Notes: generated by a model from the sequence alone, not told the origin. 64,000 nt of DNA from JAGQIB01 sp041393395 (GCA_041393395.1 JAWKKG010000004.1:310001-374000), one strand, 5' to 3'. Shown: positions 53,776 to 62,302, counted from the stretch's first letter. Translations and numbers: made by a program.

Positions 53776-53828
53776 CCATCGCGACGGGCCGGCGAGCCGC
53801 CGGCCGCTCTCGAGCCAAGGAGACCGCG

Positions 53829-54131
53829 ATGAGACAGCTCAGCCCTTCGATGCCGCGCCTTTGGACCCTTCTCGCTCTCGCCGTGGCCTTCGGGCTCGGT
53901 CGCTGGCTCGCGGCGGGCCCCGCCGAAATTCTCGCTCCCCCGGCGGCGATGGCCGCCGAGACGGTCCCCGTCAGTGCGGGCCAGCGTCTGGTCAGCACGG
54001 ACGGGGGTACGGCCTACCTCTGGCACTTCGACGGGCAACGCGTGGAGCTTCTCGGGGTCACGAAGGCCGTCGAGGGCGGTGAGGGCCAGGCGGCCTTCGT
54101 CTGGATGCCGGGCGTCGAGCGCCGCAAGTAG
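53829..54131 (+). CDS. Small membrane-anchored or exported protein, unknown function
   Basis: A 100-residue protein with an N-terminal hydrophobic segment (LWTLLALAVAFGLGRWLAAG). It is followed by an Ala-rich linker (APPAAMAAETV, a possible cleavage site) and a short soluble domain with GTAYLWHFDGQRVELLGVTKAVE and ending in WMPGVERRK. AAGGAGACC precedes the ATG. The family is not recognised. The soluble part looks like a small beta-rich domain. It has its own predicted promoter. Confidence 0.65.
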   Translation: MRQLSPSMPRLWTLLALAVAFGLGRWLAAGPAEILAPPAAMAAETVPVSAGQRLVSTDGGTAYLWHFDGQRVELLGVTKAVEGGEGQAAFVWMPGVERRK

Positions 54132-54193
54132 CGGAAAGCGGACCGCGGGGGCCGGGCGCCCCCTGAGCATCTCTGATCAAGAGGTTCACAGTC

Positions 54194-54448
54194 TTGGACG
54201 ATTCTTGGGGTACGTTCTGGGAACGGCTGATCGTCGGCTGGGTCGGGGTCCTCGTGGTGGGATTCGCGCTCCAGGGGCTCTGGTTCGGCCTCGTGGCCGC
54301 CCTGGAGGCCTGGAAGCCCGTCTGGGAGCCCTCACTGGCCGACGCGTCGGGGTGGGTGCTCCGCCTCTGGGTGGTGGGGCTGATCGTGGCGGCCGGATGG
54401 CAGGGTTTTTTTGCCCTCTCGGCCCGTTCGGAGGCCGGGGCCCGTTGA
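54194..54448 (+). CDS. Small protein with two membrane helices, unknown function
   Basis: An 84-residue protein with two membrane helices (LIVGWVGVLVVGFALQGLWFG and WVLRLWVVGLIVAAGWQGFF) and a short charged tail. The best start is a TTG at 54194 with AAGAGG nine bases upstream. It lies 62 bp after the previous small gene, same direction, and may share its transcript. No family recognised. Trp content is high. Confidence 0.5.
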   Translation: MDDSWGTFWERLIVGWVGVLVVGFALQGLWFGLVAALEAWKPVWEPSLADASGWVLRLWVVGLIVAAGWQGFFALSARSEAGAR

Positions 54449-54474
54449 CGTCCCGGGGTGTTCGTTTCTAAACT
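54445..54474 (+). promoter_or_regulatory. Probable sigma70 promoter for the small exported protein
   Basis: TTGACG (54445-54450), an 18-bp spacer and TAAACT (54469-54474), the same form as the promoter at 31761. About 70 bp before the ATG at 54546. The drop in G+C begins here. Confidence 0.5.
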
Positions 54475-54545
54475 GGGAGTCGTTCGGGAAGTGTGAACTC
54501 TCTTCCCGGCCGTCGAACGAATTCGACACAACCAGCGGAGTTCCC

Positions 54546-54803
54546 ATGAAAAAGTGGTTCCGGGCTCTGGCTCTTTCCCTCACCGCTACGGTCCTGGTGG
54601 CGAGCGTTTCGCTTGCCGGCCCCGGGAAGGCGCCTGGGGAAAGTGGCGATCCAGACATCCCAGTCGTGGGTGCGATCCCGATCCGAACCTCAAGCGAGAT
54701 TGACGTGAACTCGCGTTCCCGCGAGACCGCGAACACCGTGCCCTCAGATTGGAAGCTGGCGCTTCGGACCTATCTGAAGCTGCTTCATCTTTTCGTGGGC
54801 TGA
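54546..54803 (+). CDS. Small exported protein next to a TPR-type activator
   Basis: An 85-residue protein with a clear Sec signal peptide (MKKWFRALALSLTATVLVAS, cleavage probably after SLA near residue 24). The mature ~61 residues are Pro/Ser-rich, then end in an amphipathic, hydrophobic stretch (LALRTYLKLLHLFVG). No family recognised. It sits 81 bp upstream of the TPR-GAF-sigma54 activator, within the same lower-G+C block, and has its own promoter. A signalling peptide precursor is conceivable but unproven. Confidence 0.6.
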   Translation: MKKWFRALALSLTATVLVASVSLAGPGKAPGESGDPDIPVVGAIPIRTSSEIDVNSRSRETANTVPSDWKLALRTYLKLLHLFVG

Positions 54804-54884
54804 GTTCGTACCGTCTCGAAGTACGCGCGTTGCTTTGTGGCCGGTCGGGGTGGGCCTCGGTAGGGGTCGGCAGTCTCGACGCGG

Positions 54885-57800
54885 TTGGACTTCAGGCTCG
54901 AGGTTTGGCGGGTGATGTATCCCCACGAGAAGCCGGAAGCCGGAACGCTGGGCGGGGCTTCCGCACGAGCTGAGAATTCGAACGGGCCGAATCCGCGCGC
55001 GGCGAGCGATATCGGCCTCCTCGAGCAACTGGCGGACTTCAGCAAGAGCGCGGGGGAGTTTGGGTCCGCTATCGAATACTACGAGCAGATCCTCAAGATT
55101 GCCCTGAAGGCCCGGGAGTCCGGTGACCTCGTCCGCCAAGTATGCGTCCAGATGGCGAGTTGTCGAACGCAGACCGGCGACTTCACGGGTGCGCTCTCAC
55201 TCCTCGATCGTGCCTTGGATCTCGGGGGCGAGATTCCCGCCGTTGATTTCGGACGCATCCAGAATGAAAGAGCCTGGGCTCTGACCAACTTGGGCAGGTA
55301 TCAAGAGGCGGAGGACGCGTTTCGCGCGGCCTTCCTGAGGACTCTCGATCGCGACCGGATGGAGGTCATCGCGCGGTCTCAAAATGGCCTGGGCACCGTC
55401 GCGATGCGACGTGGAGAGTGGGAGACTGCGGAGCGCGCGTTCCAATCATCCCTCGCTGCCGCGCGGACTATCGAGGATCGAAGAGGCGTGACGCGCTGCT
55501 TGAACAATCTCGGACTGATGGAAAAGAACCGAGGGGACCACCAGCGCGCGCGGACGTACATGCAGGAGTCGCTACGCGAGGCTGAAGAGCTCGGCGACAC
55601 CTACCTGATCGGTAGCTTCCTCGTGAATCTCGGCGTTCTCGAGTTTAAGACGGGTTCCTGGGGCGCCGCCTTCGCCTCGTGGTCGCGGGCGCAACGCCTC
55701 TGCGAGTCGATCGGGAACAAGACCGGCACCATGAACGCGACGTTGGGCATGGGAAACTACTATCTGTGCCTCCGCGATCTCGAGTCTGCGGAGGCCGCCT
55801 ACAATCGGGCCGAGTCGCTCAGTTTGGAGCTTGGAGAGCTGCGAGCGCAGGCACTCGTGCAGGAGTTCCGTGGGGATTTGGAGGTCGCCCGCGAGATGCA
55901 CGCCGAGGCGCGGGCGCTGTATCGTTCAGCTCTGGAAAAGGGGCAGAACATCGCGCCGCGTGGCGATCTCGTGCTTGAAGCACTCCGAAGGTTGGCCAAC
56001 CTCGAGTCACAGCTCGGGAACCAGGCGGAAGCTCGGGAGTGGTTGTCAAAGGCGTTCGAGATCTCGGCGAGTATGGACGAAGACTACGAGCGAGCGCATC
56101 TGCACCGAATTCGGGCGCGGGTTGAAGCGGCCGAGGGCGATGTCGCAGCAGCGCGTGAGTCGTATGTCGGGGCAATCGGGCTCTTCGAGTCCTGTGGTAC
56201 GGTCTTCGATCTGTCGGCGACCCGCGCGGAGTTCGCGGCGTTCTGCCTGGAGAACATCGTGGACCTCGAGGAAGCGGCCCGGCACCTCGACCTCGCCCGC
56301 GAGACCTTCGAGCAGATCGGCGCCGAGTACGAGGCCGGTCACGCCTACCTGCTCGCCGCCAAGCTCGAGATGGTCTGCGACCATCCGACCGGCGAAGCGC
56401 GCCACCACCTGCAGTCGGCGATGGCGCTGCTCGAGCGGGTGGGAAGCGAAGAGGACCAGGCGGCGCTCGCGTCGATGCACCGGGACATCGATCGGCTCCT
56501 CGAGGAGACCGCGGCGTCCGAGCGCAACGACCTCGCGGCGCTGAACGAAACCGTCAGCCGGATCCAGCGGGAATCCGATCCGCGCGCGAAGGTGCGTCTG
56601 ATCGAGCGTGCGCTGGAGGAACGGATGAACGCGGACCGCGTGTGCCTGATGCTCACGCGGGCTGACTCGATCATCGTCTCTCCGGATTCCGGCGTGAACC
56701 GGGCCGAGGCGGATCGCGCCGCCGCGATCGTGGATGCGCTTCGCGGGGATCACGCGCTGGAGGCGAAGCCGATCGTGTCGACGTCGCCGATGCGGGATCC
56801 GCGCTTCGCGGCGGATTCCGACCTCGTGCACGGCCTCGGGTCGGTGGCGTTCATGCCGCTCTTCTCGGAAGACGAAGTGGTCGGCGGCCTCTATGTGGAC
56901 GTCTGCCAGGAGGCCGGCTACTTCCGGCAGCCGGAGCTCGACTTCCTCGTGGCGTTCGCGCCCGCGGCCGGGCTCGCCGTGCAGGAAATGCGACTGGATG
57001 CGGTTCGCGACGAGAATCGCGAGCTCCGACGTCGACTGGCGCGGCGCTCCGGGTTCGAGGGCATCATCACGCAGAGCCGCCGGATGCTCGAGATCCTCGA
57101 CCTGATCGAAAGGCTCGGCGACAGTCAGGCCACGGTTCTTCTCCAGGGAGAGACCGGAACGGGGAAGGAACTCCTCGCGCACGCCCTGCAGCGTTCCTCC
57201 GGACGCGCGTCCGAGTCTTTCGTCGTGGTGAACTGTGCGGCGCTGTCGCAGGACGTACTCGAGAGCGAGCTGTTCGGACATGTGAAGGGCGCGTTCACCG
57301 ACGCGAAGGCCGACAAGATCGGTCTGTTCGAGAAGGCGGACGGCGGCACGATCTTCCTCGACGAGATCGACAAGACGCCGGTCGCGTTCCAGGAGCGGCT
57401 GCTCCGCGTCTGCGACCAGGGGGAAGTGAAGCCCGTCGGATCGGCGCACGTCCGTCGTGTGAGCGTACGGATCATCTGCGCCACGAATCGATCCCTGCTC
57501 GACCTCGTGGAGGAGGGGCGATTCCTGAAGGACCTCTACTATCGCCTCCGGGTGATCCAGATCGAGATCCCGCCGCTGCGGGAACGGAAGGAAGACATCC
57601 CGCTTCTCGTCGATCACTTCCTCGAGCACTTCAACCTGACCATGGGGCGGACGGTGCGCGGGTTCTCGCACGAAGCGATGAACGCGCTCGTGTCCTACTC
57701 CTGGCCGGGCAACGTTCGGGATCTCCGTCACGAAGTCGAGCGCGCGGTCGCGATGGCCTCGGGAGAGGCGATGATCCGGCTCGAGGATCTGGCGGCGCAC

Positions 57801-58004
57801 GTCTCCGCGAACGGTACGTCGTCGATGCCGGTCGAACTCGCGGCCGATCAGTCGCTGTCCGATCTGGTGGAGACGATCGAGAAGGAGCTGGTGGAGCGGG
57901 CCCTCCGGGAGACGGGGGGGAACCGATCGCATGCGGCGCGTTCGCTCGGAATCAGCCGGCGGGGCCTTCTGAACAAGATCGCCCGGTACGAGATCGAGTT
58001 GTAG
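54885..58004 (+). CDS. TPR-GAF-sigma54 activator (bacterial enhancer-binding protein)
   Basis: A 1039-residue regulator. Residues 40-540 are TPR repeats (e.g. FTGALSLLDRALDLG, YQEAEDAFRAAFL, HQRARTYMQESLREAEELGD). A GAF-type domain (about 560-690) follows, then a sigma54 AAA+ domain with Walker A GETGTGKE (about 755), the sigma54-contacting GAFTDA (about 802) and an ESELFGHVKG lead. A Fis-type helix-turn-helix closes the protein (GGNRSHAARSLGISRRGLLNKI). It has no receiver domain, so it is ligand- or protein-controlled. Two starts are possible: TTG 54885 or ATG 54915; neither has a strong ribosome site. G+C is about 60% up to 56220 and about 70% after, inside the TPR array. Confidence 0.88.
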   Translation: MDFRLEVWRVMYPHEKPEAGTLGGASARAENSNGPNPRAASDIGLLEQLADFSKSAGEFGSAIEYYEQILKIALKARESGDLVRQVCVQMASCRTQTGDFTGALSLLDRALDLGGEIPAVDFGRIQNERAWALTNLGRYQEAEDAFRAAFLRTLDRDRMEVIARSQNGLGTVAMRRGEWETAERAFQSSLAAARTIEDRRGVTRCLNNLGLMEKNRGDHQRARTYMQESLREAEELGDTYLIGSFLVNLGVLEFKTGSWGAAFASWSRAQRLCESIGNKTGTMNATLGMGNYYLCLRDLESAEAAYNRAESLSLELGELRAQALVQEFRGDLEVAREMHAEARALYRSALEKGQNIAPRGDLVLEALRRLANLESQLGNQAEAREWLSKAFEISASMDEDYERAHLHRIRARVEAAEGDVAAARESYVGAIGLFESCGTVFDLSATRAEFAAFCLENIVDLEEAARHLDLARETFEQIGAEYEAGHAYLLAAKLEMVCDHPTGEARHHLQSAMALLERVGSEEDQAALASMHRDIDRLLEETAASERNDLAALNETVSRIQRESDPRAKVRLIERALEERMNADRVCLMLTRADSIIVSPDSGVNRAEADRAAAIVDALRGDHALEAKPIVSTSPMRDPRFAADSDLVHGLGSVAFMPLFSEDEVVGGLYVDVCQEAGYFRQPELDFLVAFAPAAGLAVQEMRLDAVRDENRELRRRLARRSGFEGIITQSRRMLEILDLIERLGDSQATVLLQGETGTGKELLAHALQRSSGRASESFVVVNCAALSQDVLESELFGHVKGAFTDAKADKIGLFEKADGGTIFLDEIDKTPVAFQERLLRVCDQGEVKPVGSAHVRRVSVRIICATNRSLLDLVEEGRFLKDLYYRLRVIQIEIPPLRERKEDIPLLVDHFLEHFNLTMGRTVRGFSHEAMNALVSYSWPGNVRDLRHEVERAVAMASGEAMIRLEDLAAHVSANGTSSMPVELAADQSLSDLVETIEKELVERALRETGGNRSHAARSLGISRRGLLNKIARYEIEL

Positions 58005-58092
58005 CGACCGGGAGACCGGTGCAGCCACTGGGCCGGGCCACCGGGCCGCCCGGCGTATCGAGCCCGCCGGACCGAATCTGCAGACGTTCTGA

Positions 58093-58126
58093 GCGGGGCG
58101 CCTTTTCCGGCGCCCCGCTTCCTTTT
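58093..58126 (+). terminator. Intrinsic terminator after the activator gene
   Basis: A perfect 10-bp stem (GCGGGGCGCC at 58093-58102 and GGCGCCCCGC at 58109-58118) with loop TTTTCC, then TTCCTTTT. It lies 89 bp past the stop codon. Confidence 0.75.
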
Positions 58127-58290
58127 GGTGCCGATCGCCGGGCGCCGCAGTTCCGGGTCGAGTTTCCGCGTCGTCGGCGCCGAGAGGGCGCCCCCTCGAC
58201 AGCTTCCCCGGAGAGGTGTGCACCGAGTGTCCAATCCCTGCGGGGGTGAATGTGAAGTACGGTGACACCGGCAAGCCGTTTGTTTGCAAT

Positions 58291-58316
58291 CACTTGGATC
58301 GGCACGGGTCCGAGTG
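58291..58316 (+). promoter_or_regulatory. Candidate enhancer (UAS) for the sigma54 promoter
   Basis: A dyad CACTTGGA-N10-TCCGAGTG with a single mismatch between arms, centred about 170 bp upstream of the -24 element, the usual distance for a bacterial enhancer. The half-site CCGAGTGT recurs at 58223-58230. The Fis-type helix-turn-helix of the activator encoded just upstream is the obvious candidate to bind it. Confidence 0.4.
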
Positions 58317-58462
58317 TAAACCACCTGCGCACTTTCGGGCCCGCCGACCGACCCGCGCCGCGCGGCCCCCGCGCCGATCCCGTCCCGCCCGACCCCCGCA
58401 ACTCCCAACTTGAAGCGGACTTACGGCCCCGACGCAAACTCTTGGCGTCCGTTCGTCTCGCT

Positions 58463-58478
58463 TGGCACGGGGCCTGCA
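58463..58478 (+). promoter_or_regulatory. Sigma54 (RpoN) -24/-12 promoter before the sigma factor gene
   Basis: TGGCACGGGGCCTGCA matches the -24/-12 consensus TGGCACG-N4-TTGCA with one mismatch and the exact 12-bp spacing between GG and GC. Transcription should start near 58489 and read into the RpoD-family gene. Confidence 0.75.
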
Positions 58479-58585
58479 TTCTCCTGCGTCCGAGGCAAGA
58501 ACACTGTGGAGGTCTTGCCGATTCGATGCCGGCCCGTTGCCAATCCTCGAACCCCGTCGCGAGCGGGGGGAACAGGGAGGCCGCC

Positions 58586-59548
58586 ATGAACCCCTGGGCG
58601 TCGGACGACCTCGGAGAAGTTCTCTTCGAAGGAGGTCTCAGTATGCTGGAATCGCGTGAGGCAGAGGCCGCCGAGCGGTCGACCCACGATTCCGAAGACG
58701 CACCTCGCCGGCGCGCGTCCCGGGGCACGACGGCCTCGGCGTCCGGACGAGACAGTCTCGGCACCTATCTCGCGGCGATCAGCCGCATTCGCCTGCTGAC
58801 CCGCGAGCAGGAAGTCACGCTCGCCCGAGCGGCCCGGGGCGGCGACACGAAGTCGCATGATCATCTCGTGGCGGCGAACCTCCGCCTGGTCGTGTCGATC
58901 GCCCGACGCTACCAGGGGATGGGACTCTCGTTCTCGGATCTGATCGGCGAGGGCAACCTCGGCCTCATCAAGGCGGCGGAGTACTTCGATCCCGAGCTCG
59001 GTTTCCGGTTCTCGACGTACGCGTCCAAGTGGATCCGGCAATCGATCACCCGCGCGCTCGCGAACCACAGCCGCACGGTACGGATTCCCGCGAACGTCAT
59101 CGCGAACCTCCGCAAGTACCTGCAGGTGGAACGCGCGCTCGCCCAGCGGACGAACGGCGAGCACACGATCGACGACGTCTCCCGCGAGCTCGGCCTCCCC
59201 GTGGAGAAGGTCACGGATCTCGCGCGCCTCACCCGGAGCACGCTCTCCATGGATTCGCCGATCGGCGACGAGGCGAGTGCGACCCTTTACGACCTGCTTC
59301 CGGATACGGGAGAGGCCTCGCCGCTGGAGCAGGTCGGTGACACGCTGAACCGGCGTCGTCTGACGGCGCTGCTCGAGCGCCTCGACGAGCGCGAGCGTCG
59401 CATCCTGAACTTCCGCTTCGGCCTGGACGGCCAGGAGCCGCTCTCTCTGGAGGAGACGGGCAAGAAGATCGGCGTGACGCGCGAGCGCGTTCGACAGATC
59501 GAGAAGCGGTGCCTCCTGAAGCTCCGCGCGGCGGCCCGCAGCGTCTGA
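58586..59548 (+). CDS. RpoD-family sigma70 factor (group 1/2 type)
   Basis: A 320-residue sigma factor with regions 1.2 (SLGTYLAAISRIRLLTREQE), 2 (HLVAANLRLVVSIARRYQGMGLSFSDLIGEGNLGL; FRFSTYASKWIRQSITRAL), 3 (TVRIPANVIANLRKYL) and 4 (RILNFRFGLDG; SLEETGKKIGVTRERVRQIEKRCLLKL). The short N terminus with no acidic region 1.1 suggests a group 2 (non-essential, RpoS/RpoD-like) factor. Two in-frame starts compete: ATG 58586 with GGGAGG five bases upstream, and ATG 58643 with a perfect AAGGAGGT six bases upstream, which lies inside the coding frame of the longer form. A sigma54 promoter drives it. Confidence 0.9.
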   Translation: MNPWASDDLGEVLFEGGLSMLESREAEAAERSTHDSEDAPRRRASRGTTASASGRDSLGTYLAAISRIRLLTREQEVTLARAARGGDTKSHDHLVAANLRLVVSIARRYQGMGLSFSDLIGEGNLGLIKAAEYFDPELGFRFSTYASKWIRQSITRALANHSRTVRIPANVIANLRKYLQVERALAQRTNGEHTIDDVSRELGLPVEKVTDLARLTRSTLSMDSPIGDEASATLYDLLPDTGEASPLEQVGDTLNRRRLTALLERLDERERRILNFRFGLDGQEPLSLEETGKKIGVTRERVRQIEKRCLLKLRAAARSV

Positions 59549-59596
59549 GGAGCGAAGCGAACACACCCGGACGGCCCGCCCGGCCGCCCGGAGCGA

Positions 59597-59625
59597 GGGT
59601 CCCCGTGGCGGCGGGGGCCCTTTTT
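59597..59625 (+). terminator. Intrinsic terminator after the sigma factor gene
   Basis: A 9-bp stem (GGGTCCCCG at 59597-59605 with CGGGGGCCC at 59612-59620, one T-G pair) followed by TTTTT. It lies 49 bp past the stop. Confidence 0.8.
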
Positions 59626-59706
59626 CGTGCGCCCCGGGGTACCCACGGCGGCACCGCGATTGTCCTCCTCCCGCGGGCGTGGTACCTGAGGCGAGGAGGT
59701 TCCGCC

Positions 59707-61923
59707 GTGGCCGGCTCGCGTTCCCAGCCCGATCTGTTCTCCGCCCGGACCCTGGTCCGCGACGGCGGCGGCGAGGTGGAGCTCGTCGGGACCGTCGCCC
59801 GGATCACGTTCCGGAGCGAGGACACCGGCTACACCGTGGCCCGTGTCGCGCCGGAGGGCGACGAGAAGACCTGGGCCGTGGTCGGGAAAATGCCCTCGAT
59901 CTCCGTGGGCGAGCCCGTTCGCGTGCGGGGCAAGTGGGTCGAGCATCCGAAGTTCGGACGCCAGCTCGAGGTCACCCGCCTGGAGCGACGCGCTCCGGCC
60001 ACGAACGAAGCGATCGTCCGCTACCTGAGCTCGATCTCGGCGGGAGGACAGGGCGGCACGGGCGTGGGACCGAAACTCGCGGAACGCATCGTGCAGACGT
60101 TCGGGGCCGACACGCTCGCGGTGATCGAGGACCGCCCCGAGGAGCTCACGCGGGTGAGTGGCGTCTCCGCGAAGAAGGCCCGGGCTCTCGCGGTCGCGGT
60201 TCGTGAGAGTGTGCGACTGCGGGACCTCACGTTGCTGCTGGAGGAGAACGGTCTCGGCGCGCGGTACGCGGCACGCATCCAGGATCGATACGGCGAGTCC
60301 GCCCTGAACGTGGTGCGGGAGGATCCGTACCGCCTCGCGCGCGAGATCTGGGGCATCGGATTCGTGCGGGCCGACGCATTGGCCCGGAGTCTCGGCAAGG
60401 ACCCCGAGGATCCGGATCGGATCGACGCCGGATTGACGCACGCACTGCGTCGCTCCGCCGATCTCGGCGACGTCTACGTGCCCGCGGAAGAACTCGTCCG
60501 CGCGGCCGAGGAGCTCCTCCAGGTCGACACGGTGGTCGTGGAGCGCGGGCTCGAGTCGGCTGTCGAGTCCGGGCGCGTCCGGCGGGAGGCGGATCGGGTC
60601 TACGGGATCTCGCTGCATCGCTCGGAGTGCGACTCGGCCGAGCTGCTCGCGGACATGCTCGGCGAGACCTCCGATCCGCTGCCGTTCGACGAGGGCCGCC
60701 TGCGCCGTCTCCAGCGGGATCGAGGAGTCACGCTCTCTCCGGGTCAGATCGAAGCGGTTCGTCTCGCGCACGACCGGCACGTGCTGGTGCTCACCGGCGG
60801 GCCGGGCACCGGGAAGACCACGCTCACCCGGTTCCTTCTCGACCTGTTCGAGGAACTGGGGCTGCGCCTCGGGCTCGCGGCGCCCACGGGACGCGCGGCG
60901 CGACGTCTCGCCGAGGCCACCGGGCGCGAGGCGTCCACCTTGCACCGCCTGCTGGCCTTCGATCCGCAGACGTCGGAGTTCTCGCGCGACGCCTCGGATC
61001 CGCTCGACCTCGACGTCCTTCTCGTGGATGAAGCCTCGATGGTGGACCAGTGGCTGTTCGCGAACCTCCTGCGCGCCCTGCCCACGACGGCGCGACTCGT
61101 CCTCGTCGGCGACGCCGATCAGCTCCCGTCCGTGGGACCGGGCGAGGTGCTCCGCGATCTGATCAAGAGCGGCGTCGTCCCGACCGCGCGTCTCGATCGC
61201 ATCTTCCGTCAGGGAGAGCGAAGCGGGATCGTGGAGAACGCCCACCGGATTCTCGCCGGCGACTGGCCCGAGGCCGCGGAGTTCGGACAGGGCGATTTCG
61301 TGTTCCTGGAACGCGATCGCCCCGAGGACGTCGCGCAGACGATCCGGGAGTACGTGAGCCGACACCTCCCGGCGACCGGTCTGGATCCGCGACGGGACAT
61401 CCAGGTGCTCGTCCCGATGTACAAGGGCGAGGCCGGTGCCGACGCGCTGAATCGCGCGCTTCAGTCGGACCTGAATGCGAAGGGGCGGGAAGCGCGTCTC
61501 GGGGCCCGCACGTTCCGCGAAGGTGATCGCGTCATCCAGCTCCGCAACGACTACACGCGCAACGTGTTCAACGGCGAGATCGGACACGTGGAGCAAGTCC
61601 GCGAAGAAGGGCGGACCCTCGCCGTGCGGTTCGACAGCATGGTGGAACTCGGCGGATCGGAATGGGATCAGCTCGCGCTCGCGTACGCGATCACCGTCCA
61701 CAAGTCGCAGGGGAGCGAGTACGACTGGGTCGTCTTTCCATTGACGACGCAGCACGCGATCCTGCTCGAGCGGCCCTTGTTCTACACGGCGGTCACCCGC
61801 GCCCGGAAGGGCGTCTTGCTGGTGGGCAGCCGGCGGGCGCTCGCGCTGGCGCTGCGGACCGGACGTTCCCGGGAGCGCCGGACGACCCTCGCGGCCCGCC
61901 TACGGGGCGATCTGACGCTCTAG
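59707..61923 (+). CDS. recD2: RecD2-type SF1B DNA helicase
   Basis: A 738-residue helicase at normal RecD2 length. The N-terminal region has an OB-like strand set (VELVGTVARITFRSEDTGYTVARV) and helix-hairpin-helix segments (GVGPKLAERIVQTFG, RVSGVSAKKARAL). The helicase core has Walker A GGPGTGKTT (about 364-372), APTGRAARRL, VDEASMVD, GDADQLPSVGPG and the C-terminal TVHKSQGSEYD and YTAVTRARKGV. RecD2 is a 5'-3' helicase for repair that works without RecBC. The start is a GTG at 59707 preceded by GAGGAGG; the upstream open extension is noise. It is in a separate unit after the terminator. Confidence 0.92.
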   Translation: MAGSRSQPDLFSARTLVRDGGGEVELVGTVARITFRSEDTGYTVARVAPEGDEKTWAVVGKMPSISVGEPVRVRGKWVEHPKFGRQLEVTRLERRAPATNEAIVRYLSSISAGGQGGTGVGPKLAERIVQTFGADTLAVIEDRPEELTRVSGVSAKKARALAVAVRESVRLRDLTLLLEENGLGARYAARIQDRYGESALNVVREDPYRLAREIWGIGFVRADALARSLGKDPEDPDRIDAGLTHALRRSADLGDVYVPAEELVRAAEELLQVDTVVVERGLESAVESGRVRREADRVYGISLHRSECDSAELLADMLGETSDPLPFDEGRLRRLQRDRGVTLSPGQIEAVRLAHDRHVLVLTGGPGTGKTTLTRFLLDLFEELGLRLGLAAPTGRAARRLAEATGREASTLHRLLAFDPQTSEFSRDASDPLDLDVLLVDEASMVDQWLFANLLRALPTTARLVLVGDADQLPSVGPGEVLRDLIKSGVVPTARLDRIFRQGERSGIVENAHRILAGDWPEAAEFGQGDFVFLERDRPEDVAQTIREYVSRHLPATGLDPRRDIQVLVPMYKGEAGADALNRALQSDLNAKGREARLGARTFREGDRVIQLRNDYTRNVFNGEIGHVEQVREEGRTLAVRFDSMVELGGSEWDQLALAYAITVHKSQGSEYDWVVFPLTTQHAILLERPLFYTAVTRARKGVLLVGSRRALALALRTGRSRERRTTLAARLRGDLTL

Positions 61924-62005
61924 GACCCGTTTCCGGGCCCCTTTCGGCTCTCGCCTCAAACCGATCCGGATCGCTGCCGATCTCTCCGGACAGGAGGTTC
62001 TCGGC

Positions 62006-62302
62006 ATGACCCTGGCGATTCTCGGCCTTCTCGTGCTCGCGTTCTCGGTGCTGGCGGCGTCGGTTCGCGCCGACTCGGTCGTGCTGCGGAAGCTGCGCGA
62101 GCGACTGCTTTCGCGGGCCCTGCCCTCGGCCCGGACCGGAGACGAGAATACGGAGTCGCCGCGACCGGAGCCCCGCGCCGACTTCGGCCTGCGCTGGGCC
62201 GAGGTCACGAACCTCACGCCGACCGGTCCGGATCGTCCCTCTTCGCGCGAGAACTCGCGCGAGAGCGCGACCACTTCCTCCGAGCCCACTCGCACCTCGT
62301 GA
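62006..62302 (+). CDS. Small membrane-anchored protein, unknown function
   Basis: A 98-residue protein with an N-terminal membrane segment (LAILGLLVLAFSVLAASVRA). It is followed by a basic stretch (LRKLRERLLSRAL) and a Ser/Thr/Pro/Glu-rich hydrophilic tail. AGGAGG lies upstream of the ATG. Family not recognised. The tail has a codon pattern consistent with coding, but the short length keeps confidence moderate. It is probably in one transcript with the two following genes. Confidence 0.5.
   Translation: MTLAILGLLVLAFSVLAASVRADSVVLRKLRERLLSRALPSARTGDENTESPRPEPRADFGLRWAEVTNLTPTGPDRPSSRENSRESATTSSEPTRTS

Larger units (their letters stand above)
58005..58585 (+). other. 580-bp regulatory intergenic region
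   Basis: No convincing gene. It contains, in order, a terminator (58093-58126), a repeated half-site CCGAGTGT (58223-58230 and 58310-58317), a dyad (58291-58316) and a sigma54 promoter (58463-58478). A short frame from a GTG at 58216 reads CTECPIPAGVNVKYGD and VCNHLDRHGSEC, a Cys/His-rich zinc-ribbon-like pattern. It then runs into Arg/Pro noise to 58413. That may be a micro-gene remnant or only the regulatory DNA read as protein. Confidence 0.5.
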
